Below are positions 1 to 6,914 of a stretch of 12,669 nucleotides of DNA, one piece after another. The first letter of the stretch is position 1, and every line of letters begins with the position of its first letter. The DNA comes from an uncultured Desulfomonile sp. (GTDB lineage: Bacteria > Desulfobacterota > Desulfomonilia > Desulfomonilales > Desulfomonilaceae): NCBI GenBank assembly GCA_937915285.1, contig CALDNG010000169.1, positions 1 to 12,669 of the forward strand, given 5' to 3'. The notes below the pieces were generated by a model. It saw nothing but the letters and a program-made list of their open reading frames with translations. It was not told the DNA's origin and ran no database searches. Position numbers and translations under genes: made by a program.

Positions 1-1
1 G

Positions 2-1198
2 AACGGGCCTTCCTGCGCCGTGCCGTCTTCCTCGGAATCCACTGACAAGGCCATAGACAATACACTCGGAGGATCACAGGAGATCACCGACGTTACAGCT
101 CCGGGTGACAGCCTGTACTCGCTTTTGATCGACAATCTTGCTGATGAGAGCACGGCCGAGGGGTTAGCCCGAAGTTTTGCCACTACCATAGAGCAGAGCC
201 TTGGAACCCCGTTCGATCACAACGCCCCTTTGCAGACAGGCAAGAGATACAGCATTACGGTTGACCGTGAGGGCCGTTTGCTTCAGGCCGCGCTCGAACT
301 TGAGGCTGCTCATGTCTTCCACGCAGTGCAGGATGAAAATGGTTTGAGATGCTGGAAGGAAGAAGTTGTCCTGGACTTCAAAACGGAGACCATTTCCTTT
401 CAAATAGCCGGAACGTTGACAGAGTCTGTATTGAACACCGGGGAAGGCGCCGAGTTGGCCTTAAAGCTCAGCAACCTTTTCAGGTGGGACATTGATTTTC
501 ATTCTGAGTCCGTCCGTGGAGATAGCTGCAGGGTCCTTTTCGAAAGGCGTTACGCTGATGACAGGCCTTCAGGTTATGGCCGCATTCTCTGCGCGGTTTA
601 TGAGGGCAGGAAGACTGGCGTAAAAACGGCAATCCTGTTTAACAATGAGTATTATGACGCAAAGGGGTTGGAGCTAAAGAAGAACTTCCTGAGATCTCCG
701 CTCAGTGTCATAAGGGTTACATCCCGTTATGGAAAACGCTATCACCCGGTTCTTAGGGTTTGGCGCAAGCACAACGGAGTGGATTACGGGGCAGCGCAGG
801 GAACACCGGTATGGTCCATAGCCGGAGGAACGGTAACCTTTGCCGGATGGCAGAACGGTTACGGGAATTACGTAATAATTAAGCACGACAATGGATATGA
901 AAGCCGCTACGGTCACCTGCACCGTATATTCGTGGCCAAAGGCCAAAGGGTGAAGCAGAGGCAGAGGATCGGCAGCGTGGGAATGACTGGATTGGCGACA
1001 GGGGCCCACCTCGACTTTCAACTACTGGTAAAGAACAAGCATGTGAATCCTCTGAATGTCAAAATGGCCCAGAGTCTCAGGACTGTCCCTGCCCCCCTCA
1101 ACGAAAGGTTCACAAGGCTAGCCCAAGAAAGACTGATGACTCTCAAGGGTCTGATGGTAACACAAGGATTTGGAACCGCATCTAAATCTTCCTTCTAG
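2..1198 (+). CDS. M23 family murein endopeptidase, OapA/Csd3/MepM-like (5' partial)
   Basis: Predicted zinc peptidase that cuts cross-links in peptidoglycan in the periplasm. The frame is open to the left edge with no stop, so the start and any signal peptide or membrane anchor lie outside. The first in-window start is a GTG at 20, probably internal; residues are numbered from it. Residues about 25-230 resemble the N-terminal domains of Csd3/OapA proteins, including the 'LFERRY..DRPSGYGRIL' segment and 'YYDAKG..LKKNFLRSPL' just before the catalytic domain. The LytM/M23 domain follows (about 230-350): first zinc motif HNGVD (H251, D255), G-H-L-H (H299, H301), and a last motif H-L-D (H330, D332). 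The last motif is normally HxH, with the second His a zinc ligand; here it is Asp. No neighbour is visible upstream. The next gene has its own promoter, so this one probably ends its transcript at or shortly after 1198. The family is near certain; the exact bond cut is inferred. Confidence 0.9.
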   Translation, partial: NGPSCAVPSSSESTDKAIDNTLGGSQEITDVTAPGDSLYSLLIDNLADESTAEGLARSFATTIEQSLGTPFDHNAPLQTGKRYSITVDREGRLLQAALELEAAHVFHAVQDENGLRCWKEEVVLDFKTETISFQIAGTLTESVLNTGEGAELALKLSNLFRWDIDFHSESVRGDSCRVLFERRYADDRPSGYGRILCAVYEGRKTGVKTAILFNNEYYDAKGLELKKNFLRSPLSVIRVTSRYGKRYHPVLRVWRKHNGVDYGAAQGTPVWSIAGGTVTFAGWQNGYGNYVIIKHDNGYESRYGHLHRIFVAKGQRVKQRQRIGSVGMTGLATGAHLDFQLLVKNKHVNPLNVKMAQSLRTVPAPLNERFTRLAQERLMTLKGLMVTQGFGTASKSSF

Positions 1199-1337
1199 CT
1201 CCGGTAACCTCCCCCCTCTTTTACTTTTTCTTTTGATTAATAGATTTGTTTACACCCAGCGAATAGCGTTACACAGGACTATATGCATTTACCCCGGTAG
1301 AGGAAAAGCGCTCCAGGTCAGGGTCCGAAAAGCCGAC

Positions 1338-1366
1338 TTGACGATCGGGTTATGACAAGGTATAAT
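1338..1366 (+). promoter_or_regulatory. Sigma70-type promoter for the Gln/Pro-rich exported protein gene
   Basis: The -35 box TTGACG (1338-1343) is separated by exactly 17 bp from a perfect TATAAT -10 box (1361-1366). That gives 11 of 12 consensus positions with ideal spacing. Transcription would start near 1373, leaving a leader of about 30 nt before the start codon at 1404, with GGAGA at 1394-1398 as ribosome binding site. The sequence predicts strong, housekeeping-sigma expression; no operator-like dyad overlaps it. Confidence 0.8.
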
Positions 1367-1403
1367 TATGGCGTGTAAAGCACAATAAATATTGGAGATA
1401 CTT

Positions 1404-1940
1404 ATGATGATCAAAAGGGTTGCATTGATATTGGCCGCCTTTTCCCTGATTAGCGCTTCCCCATCGCATGCGTTTCTTGATTACCTTTTTTCCGGTTCAG
1501 CCAGCCGGGACGCCATAGACAACTCCGCTGTCGGGGATATCAGGGCCTGGTGGTCCGGCAACCCCGTGTACCAGTTCAATCCTTACTATTCTGGGCCGGC
1601 GTCTATGCAACAGCAACAGCAGGCGCAACAACCTCAGCAGCAACAAATGATGCAGCAACCTAGCGTAAATTTTTATCCGGGTGGCCAGGCGGATGGCGGT
1701 TACCCACAGCCTCAGCAGCAGGCAGGAACATACGGTTACCAGGGTTATTCTCCCGGGGGCGCCTATCAGCAGCAGCCTCAACAGCAAATGTACGGAGCGG
1801 CTCAGCCTCAGGTTCAGCAACCACCGCAATATTATCCGCCGCAACCGCAGGCCCAGCCTGTTTATCAGACGCCTCAGCAATATGCCCCCATGGGACAGGC
1901 TCCACAGGGTTATCCCGGTCAGCCCGGCGCATACCAATAG
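1404..1940 (+). CDS. Small exported Gln/Pro-rich low-complexity protein, function unknown
   Basis: I do not recognise this protein. ATG 1404 is chosen over an in-frame TTG at 1392 because GGAGA (1394-1398) sits 5 nt before it; the adjacent ATG 1407 is also possible. The 178-residue product begins with a clear Sec signal peptide: basic MMIKR, a hydrophobic core, and a signal peptidase I site after S-H-A at about residue 23. The first ~45 mature residues look ordered and rich in aromatics (FLDYLF, RAWWSGNP, QFNPYY). From about residue 70 the rest is a Gln/Pro/Tyr/Gly tail with QQQQQ runs and repeated PQQ, QGY and QQYAP-like units. It is monocistronic, with its own strong promoter and terminator. 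Likely periplasmic or surface exposed and disordered for most of its length. The reading frame is credible because signal peptide, RBS, promoter and terminator agree; function cannot be assigned. Confidence 0.85.
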   Translation: MMIKRVALILAAFSLISASPSHAFLDYLFSGSASRDAIDNSAVGDIRAWWSGNPVYQFNPYYSGPASMQQQQQAQQPQQQQMMQQPSVNFYPGGQADGGYPQPQQQAGTYGYQGYSPGGAYQQQPQQQMYGAAQPQVQQPPQYYPPQPQAQPVYQTPQQYAPMGQAPQGYPGQPGAYQ

Positions 1941-1960
1941 GTCGCTTTTCTCCCATCAAC

Positions 1961-1990
1961 AAAAAAGAGGCTTCATAAGCCTCTTTTTTT
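1961..1990. terminator. Bidirectional intrinsic terminator between the Gln/Pro-rich gene and the tol-pal operon
   Basis: A perfect 13-bp inverted repeat (1961-1973 with 1977-1989, 3-nt loop) is built from a GAGGCTT/AAGCCTC core flanked by six A's on the left and seven T's on the right. Read on the + strand it ends the gene at 1404-1940, 20 nt after its stop. Read on the - strand the left A run becomes the U tract, and the hairpin begins immediately after the cpoB stop (TAA at 1991-1989). It therefore serves both convergent units. Confidence 0.92.
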
Positions 1991-2879
1991 ATTCCGTATT
2001 TGCCAGGCTTTTTAATCGCCCGGCGGCCAGACGACCTTGAGTGGTGTGGGGATTGTCCTTGACGATTTTCTGGAAGATGATCTTTGCTGATTTGAAATCA
2101 CCCATTTTTTCAAAGGCCTGACCTTGTTTGTAAAGGGCGCTCAATTCCTTCTTGGAACCTGGGTATTCCTTTATTACACGGTCGAACTGAAGGACGGCCT
2201 CGTCAAAACGCCCCTGTTCCAGCCTCGCCTCACCAATCCAGTAAATTGCTGATGGAGCAAACTGGCTTTTAGGATTCTTTTTAAGGTAGTCCTCGAATTG
2301 GGTGACAGCCTGCTCCAGCGCGCCACTCTTGAAAGTAGCGTAAGCCTGCCTGTATGCTTTTTCTTCAGGGCCTACGGATCCGGACCTGATTTCCCCAGCG
2401 TCATCTGAATGGTCCAGGTTGGCCGGCTGTTGACGGGAGGCAGCGGGCTGATCCTCGCGGGAAGCCGTTTTTTGAGCTGATCCACCTGATCCGGCAGGAG
2501 TGGGAAAGGTGTCGGAAGTGGCCTTCCTGGCGGTTTCGACTCCGACCTGCTTTTCTATCTGGCTAACCCTATCCATCAGCTCCCTGATGTTTTTGTCATC
2601 CTGGGGACTTGATTGGACTCGCTCCAGCTTGTCACGTAACCGTTGAATCTCTGATTCTAGGTCCTGTATTTTCGACGCGACCTGCGTCGAGCCCTGCTCA
2701 ACAGGTCCACCCGAATTGGCTGGCTTCACATACGGCAAGGTAGGGTTCGTTGTCCTCGTCAGACAACCCGACGTGGTCAGGCATGTCAGGCAACATGCGA
2801 CTATGACCGGATTACTCAACACCCTTCCACTTCTCCGGATAGCAGTGAGAGTCAGTCTTTTTGCCGCGTCAAGGATCAT
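1989..2879 (-). CDS. cpoB: Cell division coordinator CpoB (Tol-Pal system protein YbgF)
   Basis: Periplasmic partner of TolA that coordinates outer-membrane constriction with peptidoglycan synthesis at division. ATG at 2879 overlaps the pal stop as ATGA, so translation is probably coupled; an in-frame start at 2918 lies inside pal and is less likely. The product is 296 aa: a basic N-terminus, a hydrophobic stretch ending in T-S-G-C (C39), a lipobox-like but non-ideal site, a coiled coil at about 68-112 (the trimerisation region of the family), a Ser/Gln/Pro-rich linker, and three TPR-like units from about 173 to 294 (AYRQAYATFKSG, AIYWIGEARLEQG, ALYKQGQAFEKMG). This order is that of E. coli CpoB. 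It is last in the operon. The odd point is the possible lipid anchor: the E. coli protein is soluble in the periplasm. Confidence 0.93.
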   Translation of the reverse strand: MILDAAKRLTLTAIRRSGRVLSNPVIVACCLTCLTTSGCLTRTTNPTLPYVKPANSGGPVEQGSTQVASKIQDLESEIQRLRDKLERVQSSPQDDKNIRELMDRVSQIEKQVGVETARKATSDTFPTPAGSGGSAQKTASREDQPAASRQQPANLDHSDDAGEIRSGSVGPEEKAYRQAYATFKSGALEQAVTQFEDYLKKNPKSQFAPSAIYWIGEARLEQGRFDEAVLQFDRVIKEYPGSKKELSALYKQGQAFEKMGDFKSAKIIFQKIVKDNPHTTQGRLAAGRLKSLANTE

Positions 2880-3370
2880 TTTCCTGCCCTGAGATAAACC
2901 CGTCTGTTCTTGGCCCACGCTTCCTCATTATGAGCCGGGTCCACCGGTAACTCCGAACCGAATGATACAGTCGAAATCCTGTTTGGAGCTATGCCAACCG
3001 TTGATAAATACTCAGCCGCCGAGCCCGCCCTTCTCTCTCCCAAAGCAAGGTTATACTCGGCCGTGCCCCTCTCATCACAGTGACCTTCAGCTATCACCGA
3101 GACATTCGGATACTTTTTAAGGATTTCAGCATTGTACTGCAACGCAGCCTGGGCTTCCTGGGATAGTCCATACTTATCAAAATCAAAATACACGACCCTC
3201 AGTGTTGACTGAACTCCCTGCATGTCTGCTTCAGATACCTGACCGCCTGCACCGTAACCTGGAACCAACGGAGCATCCGGCTGCTTTACAATCTTTTTGG
3301 CGCACCCGCCCATCAGTAAAGACACCAGAACCAGACCTGTCAACGCAGCGATTATTAAACGGGTTCGCAT
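2876..3370 (-). CDS. pal: Peptidoglycan-associated lipoprotein Pal
   Basis: Outer-membrane lipoprotein that binds the diaminopimelate stem of peptidoglycan and is the outer anchor of the Tol-Pal machine. The start ATG at 3370 is preceded by GGAG at 7-nt spacing. The 164-aa product has a short basic N-terminus, a hydrophobic core and a lipobox L-M-G-G-C with the lipidated Cys at 23, then a flexible linker to about 55. The OmpA-like domain (about 57-162) contains VYFDFDKY at 60-67, the peptidoglycan-binding segment GHCDERGTAEYN at 96-107, and the closing N-R-R-V at 155-158. Length and order match the family. It sits 30 bp after tolB and overlaps cpoB by 4 nt (ATGA), consistent with one transcript. 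Identity is essentially certain. Confidence 0.97.
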   Translation of the reverse strand: MRTRLIIAALTGLVLVSLLMGGCAKKIVKQPDAPLVPGYGAGGQVSEADMQGVQSTLRVVYFDFDKYGLSQEAQAALQYNAEILKKYPNVSVIAEGHCDERGTAEYNLALGERRAGSAAEYLSTVGIAPNRISTVSFGSELPVDPAHNEEAWAKNRRVYLRAGK

Positions 3371-3400
3371 CTGTCTCTCCTATCCTGTCAAATCGCCGCC

Positions 3401-4717
3401 TCAGCGAGCGTTGTTGCGAGACCAGGCCGGACTCTTTCCTGTAACCGGTGACACGGGAATCTGTATCGAGCCCTTGGCGTCCATTATATAGATCCTCTTG
3501 GCTCCATCCCTGTTTGATGTGAATGCTATCAACCTGCCATCCGGCGACCACGAAGGCTCCTGGTTGGAACCCTGCGTCGTCAACACCTTGAAATCAGAGC
3601 CATCAACCCTGATTACACACACCTGAAAACGTCCGTCTATCCTGGCCGTGAAGGCTATCATGTCGCCACGTGGAGACCAGTCCGGATCAGTATTGTAATT
3701 GCTTGTAAAAGTCAGACGCCTGGGATCCCCGCCATTTACGGGGGAAACATAAATCTGAGGCGCTCCTGCTTGATCCGAAACATGCGCTATAGCCATCGAA
3801 TCTGGCGACCATGAGGGAGAGATATCATTTCCCAGACCGTTAGTCAATTGTTTTAGTATGTTTCCTTGGGTATTTATAATGAAAATCTTAGGTATTGATT
3901 TAACACTCATCGATAAAGCAATGAAATTACCATCAGGAGAGAACCGGCCGGATGCGTTCAGGCCGGAACGGGTAGATATTGGCATGACCTTCATATTACT
4001 TAGGTTTAGGGACCAGAGGTCGGGGTTGCGGTTCAGGTACGAGGTAAAGAGTATGCTGTTTCCGTCCGGGGCCCAGTCAGGTGAAAGGTTTATTGTGCCG
4101 TTTCTCGTGAGTTGCTGCAGGTTGTGTCCGTCGTAGTCCATTGAGTATAGTTCGCGTGTTTGAGAGTCCCCGACAAAGGCTATTTTGCTGGAGAAGCATC
4201 CCTGGACACCTGTTAATTTTTCCAGGACTCTGTCGTCGAACAGATGTATCATTTTCCTGTGGTCGGCCACTCTGGCTGTGTATCTTTTCCCCATTTCGAG
4301 TTTTCTCAGGCCAACGTCATATAGTCTGGCTTCAACCGTGAGTTGATCCCCCTGAACCTGGAAAGTCCCTGTAATTATTGCTTGTACACCTGCTTGCGCC
4401 AGGTAGTCGAAATTCGGCTCCAGACCTGAAGCCAGCGCCGATGAAGCTGGGCACTCCACTATCTGAAACATGCCGGTAATGAAGAGATCATTTTTTACTA
4501 TAGCCGCCAGGTCTTTTCCGCTAACAGGCCCCCCGGATTCCGACACAAAATCGACTACAGCCACGGGCATCTTCGTTAGATTCGGGTTATCCACATCAAT
4601 GAGGAGCTTGGCGTATGCGGTGATGGGACAAAGGGCTAGCAGCGCAGGCGCTAACGCCCAAAGGAGCATTGCGAGTACTGTGGAACGGCAATATTTGGAG
4701 GTGTTTATTATTTTCAT
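3401..4717 (-). CDS. tolB: Tol-Pal system beta-propeller protein TolB
   Basis: Periplasmic protein that links Pal in the outer membrane to the TolQRA motor. From ATG 4717 the product is 438 aa, close to the family's ~430. An in-frame TTG at 4741 would add 8 residues and has a GGAAG about 10 nt upstream, while ATG 4717 lacks a good ribosome site, so the start is uncertain. A Sec signal peptide ends near A-Y-A (residue 36). The N-terminal alpha/beta domain follows (about 37-165; contains 'MPVAVVDF' and a duplicated-looking 'IITGTFQVQGDQL'). The C-terminal six-bladed propeller shows recurring TolB/WD-like blades of the form xPxWSPDGxxIAFTS (SPDWAPDG, SGRFSPDG, SPSWSPDS, DPDWSPRG, EPSWSPDG). It lies between tolA and pal, with 49-73 bp upstream depending on start. 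Confidence 0.96.
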   Translation of the reverse strand: MKIINTSKYCRSTVLAMLLWALAPALLALCPITAYAKLLIDVDNPNLTKMPVAVVDFVSESGGPVSGKDLAAIVKNDLFITGMFQIVECPASSALASGLEPNFDYLAQAGVQAIITGTFQVQGDQLTVEARLYDVGLRKLEMGKRYTARVADHRKMIHLFDDRVLEKLTGVQGCFSSKIAFVGDSQTRELYSMDYDGHNLQQLTRNGTINLSPDWAPDGNSILFTSYLNRNPDLWSLNLSNMKVMPISTRSGLNASGRFSPDGNFIALSMSVKSIPKIFIINTQGNILKQLTNGLGNDISPSWSPDSMAIAHVSDQAGAPQIYVSPVNGGDPRRLTFTSNYNTDPDWSPRGDMIAFTARIDGRFQVCVIRVDGSDFKVLTTQGSNQEPSWSPDGRLIAFTSNRDGAKRIYIMDAKGSIQIPVSPVTGKSPAWSRNNAR

Positions 4718-4790
4718 TATTATAGAGGAGAAAAGCTCCAATTCCGGTTAGCTTCCGGGAAAAGGCATGATGTGTTTGGACGCCAGACCA

Positions 4791-5642
4791 TCATTGCATT
4801 CCGCCCGGCGTGAACCGGAGAGCGAGTCCACCTGACTGTTTTATCTTTTCGCTTACATCCTGTGGTACGGGAGGGAATGGAGCGGCGTGGAAAACAGCCC
4901 TCAATGCGGAGTTGTCGAAGAGTTTGTCTCCTGAACTGGAGTCTATGGACGCCTCGATGAGCTTTCCTTCTTCAGTTATCTGGACCCCGACGACGGTTAT
5001 TTTGTCCAGTTTGGTTTGATCGCCGAGCAAAGACCAGTGGGTGTTGACCTTGTTTTTGACAAGCTCAAACCATCGTGACATTTCGGCGTCAGCGCTCGAG
5101 GCCCCTACCCTGCCGGATGAGGTATTGGCTGACCGGGGCTGCTCCTGTGGCGCCGCATCACTTTTCCGCTCCTGCATTTTGGAGCGGAGTTCCGTCAGCC
5201 TCTTCTCAAGGTATTTAGTATTGTCGGGCTCTTTCGGTGGCGCCGGCTTTTTGTTTGATGAGATTTTTTGTTCCGGAATCTTCTGGGCCGGTTTCTTTCT
5301 TTTTTCCATTTGAAGCGTTGGAACAGGTCTGGCTTCAGAGAAAGTCGAGGTCAAACGTTCCTGTGGAGGAGTGTGAGCGGTAGCCGGCTCTGTGAATTCG
5401 TGAACAACATGATTAACAGCAGGCTCGTTTAATGTAGTCTGGGGACGCGCCATTTCTATCCGTGGAGCCCCCGATTCTATGAGCTTCACATTCGTCACCA
5501 CTGGGCCAACCACCTTGGAACGTGGCGCAAACGAGTAGGACATGACAACAATCCCTACCAGAGCCAGTAGATGCAGGGCGGCCGAAACCGCCATCATCGA
5601 ATTGTCAGCCATACGCCCGGATTTTAAAAGCTCCGAAATCAT
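4791..5642 (-). CDS. tolA: TolA/TonB-type energy transducer of the Tol-Pal system
   Basis: Inner-membrane protein spanning the periplasm that transmits TolQR force to TolB/Pal. The 283-aa product has one N-terminal transmembrane helix (about 17-37) carrying the S-x3-H signature of TolA/TonB (S20, H24), which contacts the motor. Next comes a Pro/Lys/Glu-rich periplasmic region (about 60-185) with a short charged helical stretch (about 140-162). The C-terminal globular TonB_C/TolA_C domain (about 188-283) contains VNTHW, 'ITEEGKLIEASID.SSGD' and 'ALRAVFHAAPFPPVP'. Start ATG 5642 overlaps the tolR stop as ATGA. By sequence alone TonB is hard to exclude; position between tolR and tolB decides for TolA. 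The central helix is much shorter than in E. coli TolA (421 aa). Confidence 0.92.
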   Translation of the reverse strand: MISELLKSGRMADNSMMAVSAALHLLALVGIVVMSYSFAPRSKVVGPVVTNVKLIESGAPRIEMARPQTTLNEPAVNHVVHEFTEPATAHTPPQERLTSTFSEARPVPTLQMEKRKKPAQKIPEQKISSNKKPAPPKEPDNTKYLEKRLTELRSKMQERKSDAAPQEQPRSANTSSGRVGASSADAEMSRWFELVKNKVNTHWSLLGDQTKLDKITVVGVQITEEGKLIEASIDSSSGDKLFDNSALRAVFHAAPFPPVPQDVSEKIKQSGGLALRFTPGGMQ

Positions 5643-6073
5643 CTCGCCCCAGCGGAATCCTCCTGTGGTGTAGTGATCATGCCAAGATTGGTAACTCCGG
5701 CGCTCTTCAGATTCCCCATTATCCTGACAACCGATCCATATGGGACATTCTTGTCGGCCCTGAGAAACACTTCCCGGCTAGGCCGGTCCTTGAGGGACTG
5801 AAGTATGAGATCAGCCAGTTGCGCTTCGCTGGTTTTCTTCTCGTTTACAAATATCTCCCCGTTACCTGACATGGATATAATTACTTCATCGTTCTGCTGA
5901 ACCTTCTCCAGTGGGGCGCCTTTCGCCTGTGGCAATTCGACGGATACCCCTTCCTGAAGCATCGGGGCTGTAACCATGAATATGATGAGTAACACGAGCA
6001 TGACGTCTACCAATGGCGTTACATTGATCTCAGACATCGGAGCCCGTGATGATTTGTTCATGCTAAAGGCCAT
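5639..6073 (-). CDS. tolR: Tol-Pal proton-channel subunit TolR (ExbD family)
   Basis: Inner-membrane subunit that, with TolQ, turns proton flow into movement of TolA. ATG 6073 is chosen over an in-frame TTG at 6079 because GGAG lies 7 nt upstream of the ATG. The product is 144 aa. The single transmembrane helix (about 20-40) contains the proton-carrying Asp at D23 in the conserved segment INVTPLVDVMLVLLIIFMV. The periplasmic domain (about 45-140) shows the family's 'LPQA', 'FLRADKNVPYG.VVRIM' and 'AGVTNLGMIT' segments, which support dimerisation. The stop overlaps the tolA start (ATGA), and tolQ ends 31 bp upstream. ExbD is the close alternative; the operon identifies it as TolR. Confidence 0.96.
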   Translation of the reverse strand: MAFSMNKSSRAPMSEINVTPLVDVMLVLLIIFMVTAPMLQEGVSVELPQAKGAPLEKVQQNDEVIISMSGNGEIFVNEKKTSEAQLADLILQSLKDRPSREVFLRADKNVPYGSVVRIMGNLKSAGVTNLGMITTPQEDSAGAR

Positions 6074-6104
6074 TTCCAACTCCGTGACGCTCTAGAGCGA
6101 CGAT

Positions 6105-6854
6105 CTATTTCCTTTTCCAGTAAACCCTTTCAATTATGTTGATCAACTCAGAAGCAAAATTGTCCATCTCCGTGGAAATGGTGTTAATCCTGCTGAGAAA
6201 GTAATTGTAGAAAACGACTGCGGGAATAGCCGCCGCAAGGCCGGCTGCCGTAGCAATGAGGGCTTCCGCTATGCCTGGAGCAACTACCGCAAGTGAGGCG
6301 CTCTTCATCACGCCGATGCTTCGAAAGGATTCCATGATACCCCAGACCGTTCCGAACAATCCGATGAAAGGCGCCGAAGAGCCCGTGGTAGCAAGGAAGT
6401 TTACACCCCTTTCGAGTCTGGCGCGTTCGGCCGTCACCGCCTGTTGTAGCGACCGGGTGATGTTGTCCATGCCCGTGCGTTCATACTCCGGCTCCGACCC
6501 AGCATCAATCGACGCCTTCTGAGCCGCAGACTGTATCTTTGATATTCGCGTCAATTCAGCGTATCCGGCCTTGAATACATGAGCCAGTGGACTGAATGTA
6601 AACTGTTTGGCCTCTGCGTAAAGCAGCGAAAACTTCCTGGACTCCCTGAAAGCGTCAAAAAATAGCTGAGTGTGCTTCCTCGCCCTGGACAACGCTATAG
6701 CCTTGGTCAAAATTATTCCCCAGCACACTATAGAGAATGCCAGCAAAGTTAACATCACTCCCTTGACTACCCACCCAGCTCCCGAAATAATTGCCCAAAT
6801 GCTCTGGTCAGTTACACCCGAACCCGGCAAATTTGCGGCAAAAGCCTCTATCAT
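6105..6854 (-). CDS. tolQ: Tol-Pal proton-channel subunit TolQ (MotA/TolQ/ExbB family)
   Basis: Polytopic inner-membrane protein forming the pentameric shell of the Tol motor. ATG 6854 has a GGGG ribosome site 9 nt upstream and gives 249 aa; a GTG at 6905 would start upstream of the predicted transcription start and is rejected. Transmembrane helices are seen at about 28-50, 155-180 and 195-220, separated by a long cytoplasmic loop, as in the family. Conserved signatures are 'APFIGLFGTVWGIM' (channel Thr at 169) and 'GIAEALIATAAGLAAAIPA' (Thr 202). First gene of the tol operon, directly behind the promoter at 6886-6914; the ybgC thioesterase gene that often precedes tolQ is absent. ExbB is the only close alternative. 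Confidence 0.96.
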   Translation of the reverse strand: MIEAFAANLPGSGVTDQSIWAIISGAGWVVKGVMLTLLAFSIVCWGIILTKAIALSRARKHTQLFFDAFRESRKFSLLYAEAKQFTFSPLAHVFKAGYAELTRISKIQSAAQKASIDAGSEPEYERTGMDNITRSLQQAVTAERARLERGVNFLATTGSSAPFIGLFGTVWGIMESFRSIGVMKSASLAVVAPGIAEALIATAAGLAAAIPAVVFYNYFLSRINTISTEMDNFASELINIIERVYWKRK

Positions 6855-6885
6855 CTGGTTAATCCCCTTTCTACGAATCGACACA

Positions 6886-6914
6886 CAAATAGTCCACTTT
6901 GACACCTAAGTCAA
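6886..6914 (-). promoter_or_regulatory. Probable sigma70 promoter of the tol-pal operon with an overlapping dyad
   Basis: Read on the - strand, TTGACT (6914-6909) is followed after exactly 17 bp by TATTTG (6891-6886). Transcription would start near 6879, giving a leader of about 25 nt to the tolQ ATG. The -35 box is one arm of an inverted repeat TTGAC-N6-GTCAA (6899-6914), so a repressor bound there would occlude the -35 element. The promoter rests on consensus match, spacing and position; the operator is a guess. Confidence 0.6.

Noticed and set aside
1170..1355. 61-codon + strand frame overlapping the end of the M23 gene and the following promoter
   Set aside because: It overlaps the M23 coding sequence in another frame and runs through the -35 region of the next gene. 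It has no ribosome site and no recognisable product.
1497..1937. 146-codon - strand frame inside the Gln/Pro-rich gene
   Set aside because: Leu/Arg-rich antisense translation of CAG/CCG-type repeats, a common artefact. The + strand frame has signal peptide, RBS, promoter and terminator.
4142..4750. Several 60-93-codon + strand frames inside tolB
   Set aside because: Antisense shadows of a clearly conserved gene, without start signals.
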